Below are positions 20,601 through 30,877 of a DNA stretch of 64,000 nt, one piece after another. Each line of letters opens with the position of its first letter. The stretch's first letter is position 1. The translations under genes were made by a program, and so were the position numbers. The notes under the pieces are model-generated. The model searched no databases and was not told the DNA's origin. It saw nothing but the letters and a program-made list of their open reading frames with translations. This stretch comes from Azolla caroliniana (lineage: Eukaryota > Polypodiophyta): NCBI GenBank assembly GCA_043228905.1, contig JBHGNT010000005.1, positions 18,538,001 through 18,602,000 on the forward strand, in the 5' to 3' direction.

Positions 20601-20822
20601 GCCATCCACCTTGCGAAGAACGCGGCCTATCACTCCCGGACAAAGCACATCCAGCGAAGATATCACTGGATCCGGGAAAGGATAGAAGACCAGGAGTTCG
20701 TGCTGACGAAGATTCACACGGACGAGAACGGGTCGGATATGCTGACCAAGGTGCTCACACCCGACAAGCTGGAAGCATGCCGGAAGAGGATCGGATTGGA
20801 GAGACATCCCATGCCGAAGTGA
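17418..20822 (+). CDS. pol: Element A Pol: protease, integrase, RT and RNase H, open frame of 1,134 residues
   Basis: This is the only full-length pol frame in the window. Residues 19-32 are the CCHC knuckle that belongs to Gag. Protease: VVDSGASFH at about 104. Integrase: HKRLCHMSEKGMKRL with CTDCLAGKQ (zinc part, about 233-275), then Asp in HTDVCQ (about 295), Asp in RADNGGEY (about 357), Glu in NGLAERMN (about 391). [48 protein letters not shown] (about 811). RNase H: GFTDSDMSADVDTSRSTSGY (about 977), STTEAEYMAA, YCDSQSAIHLAKN. All catalytic residues I can check are present. The true reading starts in gag; the ATG at 17418 is only the first in this frame. Confidence 0.95.
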   Translation: MEPESATGTRSQSRGRPTCFHCGKPGHFRKNCRHYRKDNGADDTDSKKSPERNGAYRGATDRRGPDRRGQDRKGTTALAASEEEIMLITEERELNLAGVEMTWVVDSGASFHLTPEKKYFSSYTAGEHGCVRMGNEGTCRIAGIGDVWLMTSTGCKMLLKDVRHVPEVRLNLISAGRLDDEGYTGSIRNGVMKFSKGSLIVARARKINTLYLMNSRLCPEELNVAADTAGELWHKRLCHMSEKGMKRLADDNLIPVKHVHLEKCTDCLAGKQNRTSFHSRPPTRRSVPLELVHTDVCQVETKSHGGAQYFVTFIDDHSRKLWTAPLKTKDQVLSVFKELHARVERESGKKLKAIRADNGGEYRGQFAEYCRSKGIRLEFTVPKTPELNGLAERMNRTIMERVRSMLAHAKLPKGFWAEAMSTATYVINKSPSVPLDGDTPQKVWTGKEVSYRHLKVFGCLAYVHVAKDRRGKLDPKTRPCIFLGYGNDEFGYRVWDPVDKKIFRSRDIIFMEDKTLADWESEKKMKSSKSTGEDKLYEEQSRPARDRLTLEEPAEEDENDTGTGTDPEMDSDEEESEEPFTEAPERRYPLRDRRAPRRFPEPEHVLLTDEGEPESFEEAKHDTHSRRWLSAMQEEMDSLHENHTYELVELPKGKRALRNKWVFKLKPGDAGNPPRYKARIVVKGFQQKKGVDFDEIFAPVVKMTSIRTVLSIAASMDLEVEQMDVKTAFLHGDLDEEIYMQQPEGFEKKGKEHLVCRLKKSLYGLKQAPRQWYRKFDSFMTDEGYLKTQSDHCVFVRKFEGGDFLILLLYVDDMLIVGRDQVKIRMLKKALHRTFSMKDLGPARQILGMHIIRDRKKKQLWLSQEKYVTKVLQRFNMSEARPVGSTLPANCKLSNKQSPKTKAEKEDMMKVPYASAVGSLMYAMVCTRPDIGYAVGVVSRYMSNPGKEHWNAAKWILRYLKGTANVCLRFGSGKPELDGFTDSDMSADVDTSRSTSGYVMTYAGGAVSWQSRLQKTVALSTTEAEYMAAVEAGKEIIWMKDFIRELGIRQEEYRLYCDSQSAIHLAKNAAYHSRTKHIQRRYHWIRERIEDQEFVLTKIHTDENGSDMLTKVLTPDKLEACRKRIGLERHPMPK

Positions 20823-20830
20823 AGGGGGAG
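20821..20830 (+). other. Polypurine tract of element A
   Basis: GAAGGGGGAG, directly after the pol stop and two bases before the 3' LTR. The same tract is present in element E and, with slight change, in the 30878-32337 fragment. Confidence 0.85.
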
Positions 20831-20832
20831 TT

Positions 20833-21469
20833 TGTTGGGATTTCGGTCCCTCCGGATGGGATGTCCGGAGATAAATGACGGCAAGCCCGGTTGCGGTTAC
20901 GGAGCCGGATGATGAAGACCCCGGTTACGGAGCCGGATGATGAAGACCCCGGTTACGGAGCCGGATGATGAAGACCCCGGTTACGGAGCCGGATGATGAA
21001 GATACCCGGAGAGAGATCCGGATGCGGGGACATATTTGTGAATATGTTTGCTGAGAGCCCTTGAGGCTCTATTTGTAAATAGCCCGAAAAGTCATATGTG
21101 TATAAATATGACTTAGGGCAAACAATTTACGTTGTTGCTCATTTTCTTGTTTTCACTTAGAGGGAGTGAAGAGAGCAGCCGAGAGAGAGAGAAAGAGAGA
21201 GAGACGAAGAGGTCGTTGCCTCTGTGTATTGCCGCCGCCTGTGGCGAAGACAGTGAGCACAAGGCTGTTGCCTTGTAGTTTCACCATTGTACATCCCTGT
21301 TCATAGTGATGGTTGGAGTCTGAGAACTCCCGTGGTTTTTCCCATTTAGGGTTTTCCACGTAAAATATTCTGTGTACTCTCTCTTTCTATTGTCTCGTGC
21401 ATTCTGTATTTCCTGTTTTCCAAGTGTTGATCCTATTCCTCGGTTGTGGCCGAGCACTGTTGTGCAACA
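20833..21469 (+). repeat. 3' LTR of element A (637 bp)
   Basis: Identical by eye to the 5' LTR except that it has four 28-bp units rather than two (difference 56 bp). The hairpin array is at 21031-21114. Confidence 0.95.
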
Positions 21470-21474
21470 CTTAC

Positions 21475-21820
21475 CAATTGAGCTACATCCATCTATGCAT
21501 TATATTATTGTATTGTAAGGTTAATTAGTAGAACTTTCAAGAAAATTCTAGAGACTGCATCTTCATGCACTGTAGAAGTTTACATGCACTCTCTAGATGT
21601 TTCCTAGCTTACATGCATTCTAGTATAAATACTTGGGTGCACCTTGATGTAATCAAGGTGAACAACACCAGTTACAGAAACATAATTCAGTTCTTGCCCT
21701 CTTGTCTATCTTCTCTCTCTCTTTCTTGCTCTCTTGTCTATGCTCTCTCTCTCTCTCTCTCTCTCTTAGTATTTAGTCTCGTCTACTTGTCCGTGGCCTC
21801 ATCTACTCCTATGTGGACCG
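21475..21820 (+). repeat. Probable remainder of Gypsy-3 3' LTR
   Basis: No coding signal. Contains a TATAAATA box near 21624, a transcribed-leader-like region and a CT tract (21716-21767), the layout of an LTR. It is continuous with 16142-16176 once element A and one copy of its target duplication are removed. The end is not defined. Confidence 0.4.
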
Positions 21821-21824
21821 TGAA

Positions 21825-22861
21825 AACTGGTATTGTGGCAAGAAACGCCACCAGGAGAGCAAATGTTGGAAGAAGCGTGCCGATTCGGATAAATCCGGAT
21901 CCGGCAAGACCAGACAAGGGAACCGGAAAAACCGGAAAAGGGGCAACCTTTGTGATGAAACACAAGGTGAACTCGATGAAGAATACCAATTCCAAATCAG
22001 AGGAAGTGTGGTACGTTGACTCCGGAGCATCAAACCATATGACGAGCCATGAAGAGTGGTTCTCGTATCTGGAGAAGCTGGAGCAACCGGGAGTCGTCGA
22101 ATCTGGAGACAACACTCCTCACCCGATCGAGCATGTCGGAGAAGTCCCTTTGAGTCATGTCAGACAAAAGGGAAAGTTGGTGAATGTATTACATGTTCCG
22201 ACAATTACGAAGAACCTGGTGTCGGTCGAACAGATCATCGACCAGGGGATGCAAGTGATGTTTACGCACCTCGGGTGCTTCACCGAGGAAGAGGGCCATG
22301 TCTCGAGCAAGGGCGTCGAGACGGGATGACATTTGTTCTCGACACCAATGACGTCGACACTGCTCTATTTGCCAAAGGACAAAAAGTCGAGTTGGACATC
22401 GACTTATGGCACAAGCGAATAGGCCACGTCAACTACCAGAGGCTTCAAGACCTGTAGACGAAATAGGTTGTGTTCAGATAGCCGAAATTTAGTGGCGGGA
22501 AGGCCCAATTTTGTGAAACCTAGCAGCTTAGGAAGCAACACCGACTTCCGTTCCCCACTAAAAGAAACTAGATCCGTAACAAGCTCGACTTGATACATTC
22601 AGATGTATGGGGACTGACACAAAATGTTAGTCTTGGCGGGAGTCAATACTTTGTCTCCTTCATCGACGACTACAACCGACACACATGGATCTACCTGATC
22701 AAGAAGCAACATCAGCGTCCATTCCCCACTAAAAGAAACATGAGATGTAACAAGCTCGACTTGATACATTCAGATGTATGGGGACCGACATAGAATGTTA
22801 GTCTTGGCGGGAGTCGATACTTCGTCTCCTTCATCGACGACCACAACCCACACACATGGAT
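21825..22861 (+). pseudogene. pol: Copia-1 copy c: Gag knuckle to integrase fragment
   Basis: It starts inside the Gag knuckle (WYCGKKRHQESKC; the His of CCHC is intact but Gly is Arg), then has protease (VWYVDSGASNHMTSHEEWFS) and the integrase zinc part and core start (NVSLGGSQYFVSFIDDYNRH). Stops and frame changes occur at about 22305, 22455 and 22465. A 171-bp stretch of the integrase start is tandemly duplicated. It ends at HTW near 22861, where Copia-3 sequence begins. Confidence 0.85.
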
Positions 22862-22862
22862 C
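22530..22862 (+). repeat. 171-bp tandem duplication in Copia-1c
   Basis: The segment from CGTTCCCCACTAAAAGAAAC through the CTCCTTCATCGACGAC block occurs twice; matching points are 22601 and 22772, a period of 171 bp. The two units differ at several bases. Confidence 0.85.
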
Positions 22863-22960
22863 TTTTCTACCATAGCTCCACTATTGCATCTAAAGGGCCT
22901 ATACTAGGGTGAATCCTGAGTATTCCTTAGCCCGATTGACATCATTCCTATGCCCTTACA
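22862..22960 (+). repeat. 5' LTR remnant of Copia-3
   Basis: Matches the 3' LTR in its last part (GGGCCTATACTAGGGTGAA to CCCTTACA) and in a short CTTTTCTACCA stretch; the roughly 240 bp between them in the 3' LTR are missing. Confidence 0.75.
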
Positions 22961-22962
22961 AC

Positions 22963-22973
22963 TGGTATCAGAG
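22963..22973 (+). other. Primer binding site of Copia-3
   Basis: TGGTATCAGAG, two bases after the LTR end. Confidence 0.8.
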
Positions 22974-23046
22974 TAGATTTAGTTTCTGAACTTCTGCACA
23001 GTTGTTGTATAGCAAAGAACATGTGTTCATACCTCTTTATTGTGAG

Positions 23047-24244
23047 CTATGGCGTCATCCTCCTTAGAAGTGAAGAATCTTTTTGAGATTAGATGATTTG
23101 AGGGCGCAGGTTTCGACTTGTGGAAGAAAAGAATGCAAGAAATTCTTTTTTTGAAGGATTGTGAAAGGGTGTTGAAGGCAGAAAAACCAGAGAACATGTT
23201 AGAAGACGCATGGCAGATTCTAAACAAAAGGTTGTCATATATATTAAGATGGTTGTTTCTGATGAGATCTTGGTAGATCTCAAAGGGTTGGTATCTGTTT
23301 CTAAAATATGGGCAAAGCTGAAGGCTACATATGAAAACAATACACCTGTTAATAAAGTACACCTAATGCGAAAGCTTGTGGGCATGCAATTGGATGAGTC
23401 CAAGAGTGCAACTGAACACTTGTTATTGTTTACAAGTACCTTATCACAAATGCAGGACTCAGGAATGGATCCTTTTGATGATAACCTCAAAGCCATTTTC
23501 CTACTAATGACACTACCAAACTCATGGGAGACATTGGTAGTCTCATTGTCTAATAGCCCCAACTTAACCTTTGATGGTGTTAGGGGCTCCATACTCAATG
23601 AAGAAATCAGGAGAAAAGCAAGTGGAGAAGGTGGTAGCTTAGCCAACATGGTTAGAAGTAGGAAAAATAAAAGAAGTAACTATGCACATAGGAACAAAAG
23701 TAAAAGCCAAGAAAGGGGAAATAGTAGCAAAGTTAAAAGCAATGACGTAACATGCTATCAGTGTGGTAGAAAAGGCCACAAGAAACCTGATTACCGCTAT
23801 TACAAAGCTGAGCTTGAAAGAAAAAAGAATTTTGGAGATAAGAGAAAGGACAAGACTAATGCACATAACAGCCAAAAAGACGAAGAGAAGGCCAATTTGG
23901 CCTCTAATGTAGGCATAGAGGAGCTGTCAGATGTTGAGGACATTTTATGTGCTACTTCTTCAGCTGATGATACTTACGCATATGATGTCTCTCTCAATAT
24001 TCATTCAGTGGACATGTGTATCAATAAGAATGATCTTATTGATGCTTTGCTGACTGTCAATTATGCATTGGCCCAAACATGGATAGTTGACTTTGGTGCT
24101 TCATTTCATGTGACTCCTATCAAGGAGTGTTTTTCTACTTTTACTACAGGCATCCATGGCCATGTATACCTTGGAAACAATCATGCATGTTCCATTGAGG
24201 GTATTGGCACTATGCGTTTTTCTACAAATGACACCTACAAATGA
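23047..24244 (+). pseudogene. gag: Copia-3 Gag and protease remnant
   Basis: ATG at 23047 opens MASSSLEVKNLFEIR, then TGA at 23092 and a frame change near 23210. From there one frame is open to 24244: WAKLKATYENNTPVNKVHLM, SWETLVVSLSNSPN, LNEEIRRKASGEGG, the knuckle CYQCGRKGHKKPDY (last Cys changed to Tyr) and protease WIVDFGASFHVTPIKEC (the Ser of DSG is Phe). Both the RNA-binding and the protease active sites are therefore damaged. Confidence 0.85.
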
Positions 24245-25287
24245 CACTAATGAGCTGGTTTTGCATAATGTGCATTATGTACCAGGGATCAAGAAGAGCT
24301 CGCTTTCTGTGGAGCGAATGGATATGCATGGTTATAGCATTCTCTTTGAGAGAGGATCATGGAAAATGACAAAAGGTTCAAGACTGATTGTGAAAGGCAC
24401 AAAGAAGGGAACTCTTTATTGCTTACATGGAAATGCTATATCAAGCAAATTTATTGCTTTGGCTGAAGTTCACTCCCATATGGAGTTGTGGCATAAGAGA
24501 CTTGGCCATATGAGCCAAAAGGGTCTCACTAGGCTTTGTAATCTAAAGAAGCTTGATGCTAAAGGCACAAAGCTTGATTTTTGTAATGAATGCCAATATG
24601 GAAAGCAAGTGAAGTGTTCCTTTTACTTTGGTGTGTCTCGTAAGTCTTGTGTACTTGATCTTGTTCATTCTGATGTGTGTAACATGCCCACCAAATCTAT
24701 GGGGGGGGGAATGTATTTTATCTCATTTATTGATGATTTCTCTAGAAAAATTTGGGTTCAATTGCTTAAATCTAGGATGAAGCCTTAGCTGCATTTAAGC
24801 GTTTTTATGCATTTGTGACCACCCAAACAGGCAGAAAACTGAAATGTTTGCGTACAGACAATGGTGGTGAGTATACAAGTGCTGAATTCAAGAAATTTTG
24901 TGAAATTTTGGGTATGAAGAGGGAGCTTACTATTCCATACAACCCCTCTTCTAATGGTGTGGCTGAATGATATAACATGACACTTTGTGAGAGAGTGAGA
25001 TGCATGCTTTCCCCCGCTAATCTCCCTCATGGATTTTGGGGAGAGGCACTTAAAACTGCAGTACATGTATGCAATAGATCCCCTCACGCGTCTTTAAAGG
25101 GTGACATCCCTGAAGGGGTTTGGTTTGGTAAACCTGCTTCATATGATCACTTATGTGTCTTTGGCTGCGAGGCTTTTGTACATATAATGCCTGAGCTGAG
25201 AAACAAACTTGATGCCAAGTCCATTAAGGGCCTCTTCATGGGACATGGTGAAGAAGGTGAATTGGGTTATAGGATTTGGATACCCTA
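24245..25287 (+). pseudogene. pol: Copia-3 integrase remnant
   Basis: HKRLGHMSQKGLTRL and CNECQYGKQ form the zinc part; the core reads LVHSDVCNMPTKS (Asp), RTDNGGEYTSAEF (Asp) and NGVAE (Glu) followed by TGA at 24968. A frame change near 24775 splits it. The C-terminal part (GFWGEALKTAVHVCNRSPH, YDHLCVFGCEAFVH) is open to TAG at 25286. Confidence 0.88.
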
Positions 25288-26369
25288 GCTCAAGAAGGTT
25301 ATACGCAGCCGAGATGTTCTTTTCAATCAGGCAATGTTGCTTCAAAACAATTGTACCTCAAAGATGACCATAAATGGGTTAGATTTCAGCATGACCAACC
25401 ACCTGTTAGAGCCAGTTTTGACCATCAAGATCCACCACAAAGGACTGAAAATATTGATCATCCAGTGGTTTTGGAGCCAAAAGATGTTGGACAACAAGAT
25501 GAGGATCCTAAGAGGAATATGCAGCCAAATAATAATGCTGAAAATGGCGTTGAAAATAATGGACAACAACCTAACAATGATGATTTAGACATTCCACCTG
25601 ATGTTGATCCATTTCCTGACAATATGGATCATTGGGTGAGACGTTCTACTCGTGTAAGATTAAATGTGAGTAGATTTGAAGTTTCATTGCACTACATAAT
25701 GTTGATCGATGAGGAAGAACCTCTTACATATAAAGAGGCAAAGGCATGTGAGCACAACAATAAGTGGGAGCTTGCTATGCAGGAAAAGATTAAGGCTTTG
25801 CATTCAAATAATACTTGGGACTTGGTTGAACTGCCCAAAGGAAGGAAATCTATTCCTAACAAATGGGTATTTAAAATCAAGACCATTGATGACAAGCCCA
25901 AGTATAAAGTAAGGCTGGTTGCAAAAGGATATGCTCAAACTAAGGGATAGATTTTCAGGAAGTGTTTTCTCCTGTGGTAAAAATGACCACTTTGCGAGTG
26001 CTATTTGTTGTAGTGGTTGCACTTGATTTAGAATTAGACCAAATGGATGTACATACAAATTTTTTGCATGGTGACATTGACGAAGAGCTTTACATGAAAC
26101 GGCTTGAGGGCTTTGTTATTCTTGGAAAGGAACATTTGGTATGTAAGCTTAATAGAAGCTTGTATGGGCTGAAACAAGCTTCTAGACAATGGTACAAAAA
26201 GTTTGATGCTTTTATGCTCAAACATGGGTACAAAGGAATCCATGCTTATCACTATGTGGATACTAAAAGAGATGAAAGTGGCAGCCCAATCATTCTTGTA
26301 CTATATGTAGATGATATGCTCATTGCTGCCAAGAAAACGAGCACTGTTGATGTCCTTAAAACGTAGCTG
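25288..26369 (+). pseudogene. pol: Copia-3 linker and reverse transcriptase remnant
   Basis: The linker is Asn/Gln-rich (25440-25620). RT motifs: HSNNTWDLVELPKGRKSIPN, KYKVRLVAKGYAQTKG then TAG at 25948, a frame change, [53 protein letters not shown] and ILVLYVDDMLIAAKK at about 26296. TAG at 26364 ends the frame. Confidence 0.88.
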
Positions 26370-27165
26370 AAATCTGCATTTTCAATGAAAAACCTTGGGG
26401 AAGCTGAACATGTACTTGGAGTAAGAATTAGGAGACAAAGGGAGCAACACACATTGTATTTATCTCAAGAAAAATACATTGACAAGGTGCTAGACAGATT
26501 TTGTATGGTTGACACAAAGCCTCTTGGAGTGCCATTACAGCCATATGATAAAGTCTCTAAGGAAGATTGTCCTAAAACACAAGAAGCAACAATGACATGC
26601 ATGGTGTACCTTATGCTTCAGCTTGTGGTTCACTTATGTATGCTATGGTTGCCACTATACCTGATATTGCCTATGCAATGGGAGTTGTAAGCCAATTCAT
26701 GGCTAATCCGGGCAAGGCACATTGAAATGTAGTAAAGTTCATTATGAGGTACTTAAAAGGGACTAAAAATAAATGCCTTTGTTATGGAAAAGACCCATTA
26801 GAGCTGAAGGGTTTCTGTGACTCTGACATGGCAGGTGATGTGGATACAGGGAAATCCACAAGTGGCAATGTATTCACACTTGCAAGTGGTGTTGTATCAT
26901 GGTGTAGTAGGTTGCAAAAGGTTGTTGCTTTGTCCACTACCGAGGCTGAATATATCTCAGCCATTGAGGCTTCCAAGGAAGCAATATGGTTAGCACGTCT
27001 ATGCAATGAGTTTGGTTTGCCTGAAAAGGCACCCATTCTTGGTTGTGATAACCAGAGTGCCATTTGTTTGGCAAAGAATACTATGTTTCATGCACGCACA
27101 AAATATATTGATGTGCGATATCAATTCATTCAAGAAGTTCTTGAGGATGTCCTTGCATCATAGAA
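26370..27165 (+). pseudogene. pol: Copia-3 RNase H remnant
   Basis: MKNLGEAEHVLGVRI, LYLSQEKYIDKVLDRF, then after frame changes near 26600 and a TGA near 26723, GFCDSDMAGDVDTGKSTSGN, ALSTTEAEYISAIEASKEAI, GCDNQSAICLAKNTMFHART and KYIDVRYQFIQE. A TAG at 27161 precedes the end of the domain (TDVLTKCLPKAQH). Confidence 0.88.
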
Positions 27166-27276
27166 CCCTACGGATGTACTGACCAAGTGCTTACCCAAAG
27201 CACAACATCAGATATGTATACAAATGGTGGGAGTCACATAACTTAAAGGCATCATTTATGCCTTTAAGTGGGAGGT

Positions 27277-27836
27277 TGTTGGGGTAAAGGCCCTAAATGA
27301 CCCCCTTATAGTGTGTACATGTGTATAGGCCTATTTATAAAGGCCAAAAGTCACTAACCACTTTTTCATTATTTTTGGGCCAAGTTCGGTGTATAAAACA
27401 TAACTTCCCCAACCCTAAATGGGTCATATAAAACATAAGTTAAGAATTTTTGGATCTCACTTCAAAGGTGAGCTCCTCCAACTAAGTTACTATCTCTCTA
27501 TCTTTTCTACCAGCGAATGGTTCAATCATTCGAGCATGGTAAACACCCTCGAAGAATGGTAAATACCATACTTTTGGATTAACTATTTACTATGAGGTAA
27601 ATAAACCTAAAAAAAGGGAAAAAAAACAAAATAACATTTAAAAAGGAAGGGGGGAAACAAAAAGAGAAAACACAAGAATGTTTGAATAACATTCGCATTC
27701 GTTTTCCAACGTAGGAAAATGAATGTTATGCTAGACGAACACGAATTTTACATACTATGATTGCATCTAAAGGGCCTATACTAGGGTGAATCCTGAGTAT
27801 TCCTTAGCCCGATTGACATCGTTCCTACCCCTTACA
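27277..27836 (+). repeat. 3' LTR of Copia-3 (560 bp)
   Basis: Starts TGTTGGGGTAAAGG after a weak polypurine stretch (AAGTGGGAGGT) and ends CCCCTTACA. Nothing coding inside. Confidence 0.85.
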
Positions 27837-28388
27837 GTTGGGACTCACAGAAGACCTAGTCCCAGACCCTGCTACAAGGGAAACGCCTACCTTGACGTAA
27901 TAGTTCTTGGTATAATGACTTGGGAAGCTCAAGAGTCACCTCTTTGCATAACGATTGGGGTAACCCAACATCCACCCTTAGACTATACGAGGACCTCCTC
28001 ATTTTTTATTCATACCTAGATTTTTTAATTACTTACTCTCTCCTCTCCCTCTTCTTAATCCTATTTAGCTTGAAGGAGCTTTTAATAAAACCTTCTTGTA
28101 TGCATGATTAAGTATGAATGCTGATTAATTATAGTTTTGGCTTGATATCTCTTCTCCCCATTGTGTTTTGGGCTCATTTCGAGACTCCCATGTTTTAGGT
28201 CCATCACAGACTGCCATTTCTTCACGCGCATTTGATGGTCCACTTCCACCTACATCGTTCACAACTGCAACCCTCTTCTTAAGTTGTCGTGTCCTGTACT
28301 TGATAGTGATCAAGGTCACGAACCTTGCTCTAATATTATGTTGAAATCTTTGTAAGGGATTAAGGTTAGCATGGGAAAACACAAAAAC
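27837..28388. other. About 550 bp with nothing recognised
   Basis: Unique-looking sequence between Copia-3 and LINE-B. Short open frames here have no protein-like signal. Confidence 0.5.
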
Positions 28389-28440
28389 ACATGAGAAGAA
28401 AGAAGATATATTAACATCTTGTAAGAGGCCAAAATGGCCT
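28389..28440 (-). other. LINE-B 3' terminus: palindrome and TTC-rich tail
   Basis: AGGCCAAAATGGCCT at 28426-28440 followed on the minus strand by GATGTTAATATATC and CTTCTTTCTTC. Same order as in LINE-A. Confidence 0.75.
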
Positions 28441-28733
28441 ATAAGACCAAACAAGAGATTACATCTTAAGTGTTGTCTCGTCTTTGAGAACAAATCAAAA
28501 TAAAATAAATATTACATGGTAAATATAAAAGTAAATAAGATGAAAAGAGACGAGGGAATCTGGTTTTTGGCACATGTGAGATTCTCAAGTTAGATATATT
28601 GTAGCTTTCGTCTTCAAAAGAACTCTAGCATAGGTCAATCCAGAATGGAAATGTCTCTGAAGCGAGGGACACACCTGCGATGGCGGGAGATAATGGCTTT
28701 TATTTGTCGATGATAAGGGTGTCGAGGTCATGG

Positions 28734-29816
28734 TCAATGGGGTCGGGGCCTACGTGCATGGCAAATTGTTATTGCCCGATCAATTGTAACCCCTTTGTTA
28801 TGTCCTAGTTTGGAGCCCATTTGTGTATCCCGTGATTGACTTGTAGCATTAGTAGGAGTGATGGGGCTAAAGAAAGTTGTGATTGTTCTTTGTGGATGAG
28901 CTTGCATGGTTGTATTCTTCAACAACTTTTCCCGATGTCTCTTGAGCTCTAGCAAGAAAAGTCCTAGGCATCGTTGGTCCTCATATTCCATTACCTTGCG
29001 TAGTGGACCAAAGCCTTGTTTAAAGAGGCAATGATATCTCCCTCTGATTTCATAAAAGACACTACAATGACAAACATAGTGTTCTTCGGATTCCATTCCT
29101 TGATGATGCAATTGGCAAATTCTCTCTTCTATAGGTTGTTGTGTATATCGACCTACCTCAATCTGTAACTGATGTGATGAAGTTCGAGCCGCCCTATCAC
29201 ACTATGCAACACATAGGATAGATGTATGTCTATATACGGTGGCCTGATGATGAATCCATCCTCCGATGTGTGTAAGAAGTGTGTCTTATAGTGGGCCATC
29301 TTTGTACCAAGTGGTATTTTGGGGCTGATCCATGTTATCTTGTTTTCCAAGTTAATAATATCAGTTCGGATCACTCTATTCTTTTCCAGTTTGGTCATAT
29401 TTAGATGGGGACAGTCCAAGCTATATTGGAATGGGGGTAGTGCAGTTATACTCATCCCATGTGACTCAAAACATTGCTGCATTTCAGCATACCAACAATG
29501 AGTGTCTCCATTTTCAGCAAGTTGTCTTGATGACATAAGTGCTAACCTTGGGTACCTTCCTTTAGGGAGCTCCCAAAGACGTTGGATAAATGTCACTGAT
29601 CGGAACAATGCCTCGGTGATGATAGGTGTTGTTCCCATCTCTGCCCGGATTATATTGTGGGGCACCAATGCTTTGCTCCTTATCATGCGAGCAATCATTG
29701 ACACTAAAGGTCTCTCTAAATCTTTCCAATGATTTTCCTTGTCAAGACTCGGTCCCCATGTTTCTACTGCATAGAGAAGAGTTGGTGTGGCGACAAGTGT
29801 ATCAAATAACCATAGC
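28734..29816 (-). pseudogene. LINE-B ORF2 C-terminal part with zinc finger
   Basis: Minus strand 29704-29153 (IRAEMGTTPIITEALFRSVT; LGTKMAHYKTHFLHTSEDGF; IGRLELHHISYRLR) then, after a frame change, CQLHHQGMESEEHYVCHCSV with the Cys/His cluster of the RT-associated finger and LFLLELKRHREKLLKN, as in LINE-A. A stop separates the two parts near 29112-29152. Confidence 0.8.
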
Positions 29817-30695
29817 TTAGTTCATGGCTCTTGGAACTACAAATGTGCACATTATCTCTCGAGAGCACCAAGGGTTGCATATCCACAAGAAAGTCATAGA
29901 AGACCGCACTTTTCCTGACATGGATTCATAGAGTGCATAGGTTCCCCATTGCATATTTGTAGGAACACCAAGGGCTTTTAGCCGCTGCATAAGCCGAGCA
30001 CGTGGCACAATGTCAAAGGCTTTTCGGAAATCCACAAACCAACAATAAATCCTCTTATTATGGGCTCTGCCCTCCTCAATAAGGGCCCAAAGGGTGAATA
30101 TGTGATCCAAAGTTGTGAACCCCTTTTGAAAGCCTACTTGTCCAACTGAACGACAATCATTCCGCTCTACCCATATACTCAATTCTGATTCTAGAATCGA
30201 GCCATATAGTTTAGCCAAATAATGGCCAATCATGATTGTCCTATAGTTGCTTGGCATCATGAGGTCTCCACTCTTGAGGATTGGCACAATGGTATGCTGA
30301 GTCCATCTAGTAGGGAAACCTTCACACATGGCTCTATTAAAGATGTGTGCTAGCAATGGGAGCAAGGTGTCATGGGCATAGATAAAGTGCTCGGCCACCA
30401 ATCCATCATGATCTTGGGCATTCCCGAATTGTATCTGATCAATGGCATTTCTTACATTTTGTGGAGTAAAAAAAGTTGACTCATGTGCGTGGGGAAGAGG
30501 AGGTTGCCCTAAGATATCATATAGAACCTTTGCATTTTCATGCCACACCTGAGGTGAGGTCAATTGTGTGGTATGTTGCCTCTCATTAAAAAAATTCCAT
30601 GCTCTTTTACTTTCTTGTCCTAGAAACAAGTGATACAAATGATCTTCAAATTTAGCCAAATACAATATCTTCTTCTTCCTTACGAGGCGTTTCAA
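29817..30695 (-). pseudogene. LINE-B reverse transcriptase, N-terminal half
   Basis: Motifs: HDGLVAEHFIYAHDTLLPLL, HTIVPILKSGDLMMPSNYRT, QVGFQKGFTTLDHIFTLWAL and CWFVDFRKAFDIVPRARLM, then TYALYESMSGKVRSS. After this the frame runs into sequence matching the later LLERQC...FQEP region of LINE-A, so several hundred bases with the GCPLSP and YADD motifs have been lost at about 29890. Confidence 0.85.
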
Positions 30696-30760
30696 GGTTG
30701 CTCTCGCTTGTTTGTGTGTATAAATGCCCCGAGTTAGTAACGTTTCAAGGTTGCTCTCGC
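30688..30760. repeat. 20-bp direct repeat at the LINE-B 5' end
   Basis: CGTTTCAAGGTTGCTCTCGC occurs at 30688-30707 and 30741-30760. It may mark a small duplication at the truncation point. Confidence 0.8.
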
Positions 30761-30877
30761 AAGCATCTTGATGGAGAAGAGAAGAGGAAGAAAAAAGACT
30801 ACTTCAATATACCATTAAGAAAAAAATACAATACTCTTATACTCCAAGAGTAACAACCCCAAATAAGTGAAAAGAAA

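Larger units (their letters stand above)
16177..21469 (+). mobile_element. Element A: nearly intact, young Copia-2 (Ty1/copia) retrotransposon
   Basis: Complete element of 5,293 bp with 5' LTR (16177-16757), primer site, gag, an open pol frame, polypurine tract and 3' LTR (20833-21469). CTTAC flanks both ends (16172-16176, 21470-21474). Outside a 28-bp repeat the LTRs are identical by eye, which means recent insertion. It landed in what appears to be the 3' LTR of Gypsy-3. The one defect I see is a frameshift in gag near 17430. With helper Gag it might still move; without an intact gag-pol link it probably cannot move by itself. Confidence 0.96.
22862..27836 (+). mobile_element. Copia-3: complete-order but decayed Ty1/copia element
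   Basis: A remnant 5' LTR end, a primer site, gag, pol and a full 3' LTR (27277-27836) lie in order. The 5' LTR is represented by about 99 bp only, and an internal piece of it is missing. No target duplication can be seen because the 5' end is damaged. Sequence is AT-richer than the Copia-1/2 elements and has many stops, so it is an older insertion or a different lineage. Confidence 0.9.
28389..30715 (-). mobile_element. LINE-B: 5'-truncated and internally deleted LINE (minus strand)
   Basis: A relative of LINE-A with clearly different protein sequence. Minus-strand order: RT start (30695 leftward), RT end (29704-29153), zinc-finger C-terminus (29111-28734), 3' UTR and tail at 28389-28440. 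The endonuclease and ORF1 are absent (5' truncation near 30715). The RT core with the YADD box is missing. The 3' end has the same AGGCC-loop-GGCCT palindrome and TTAATATATCTT tail as LINE-A. Confidence 0.85.
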
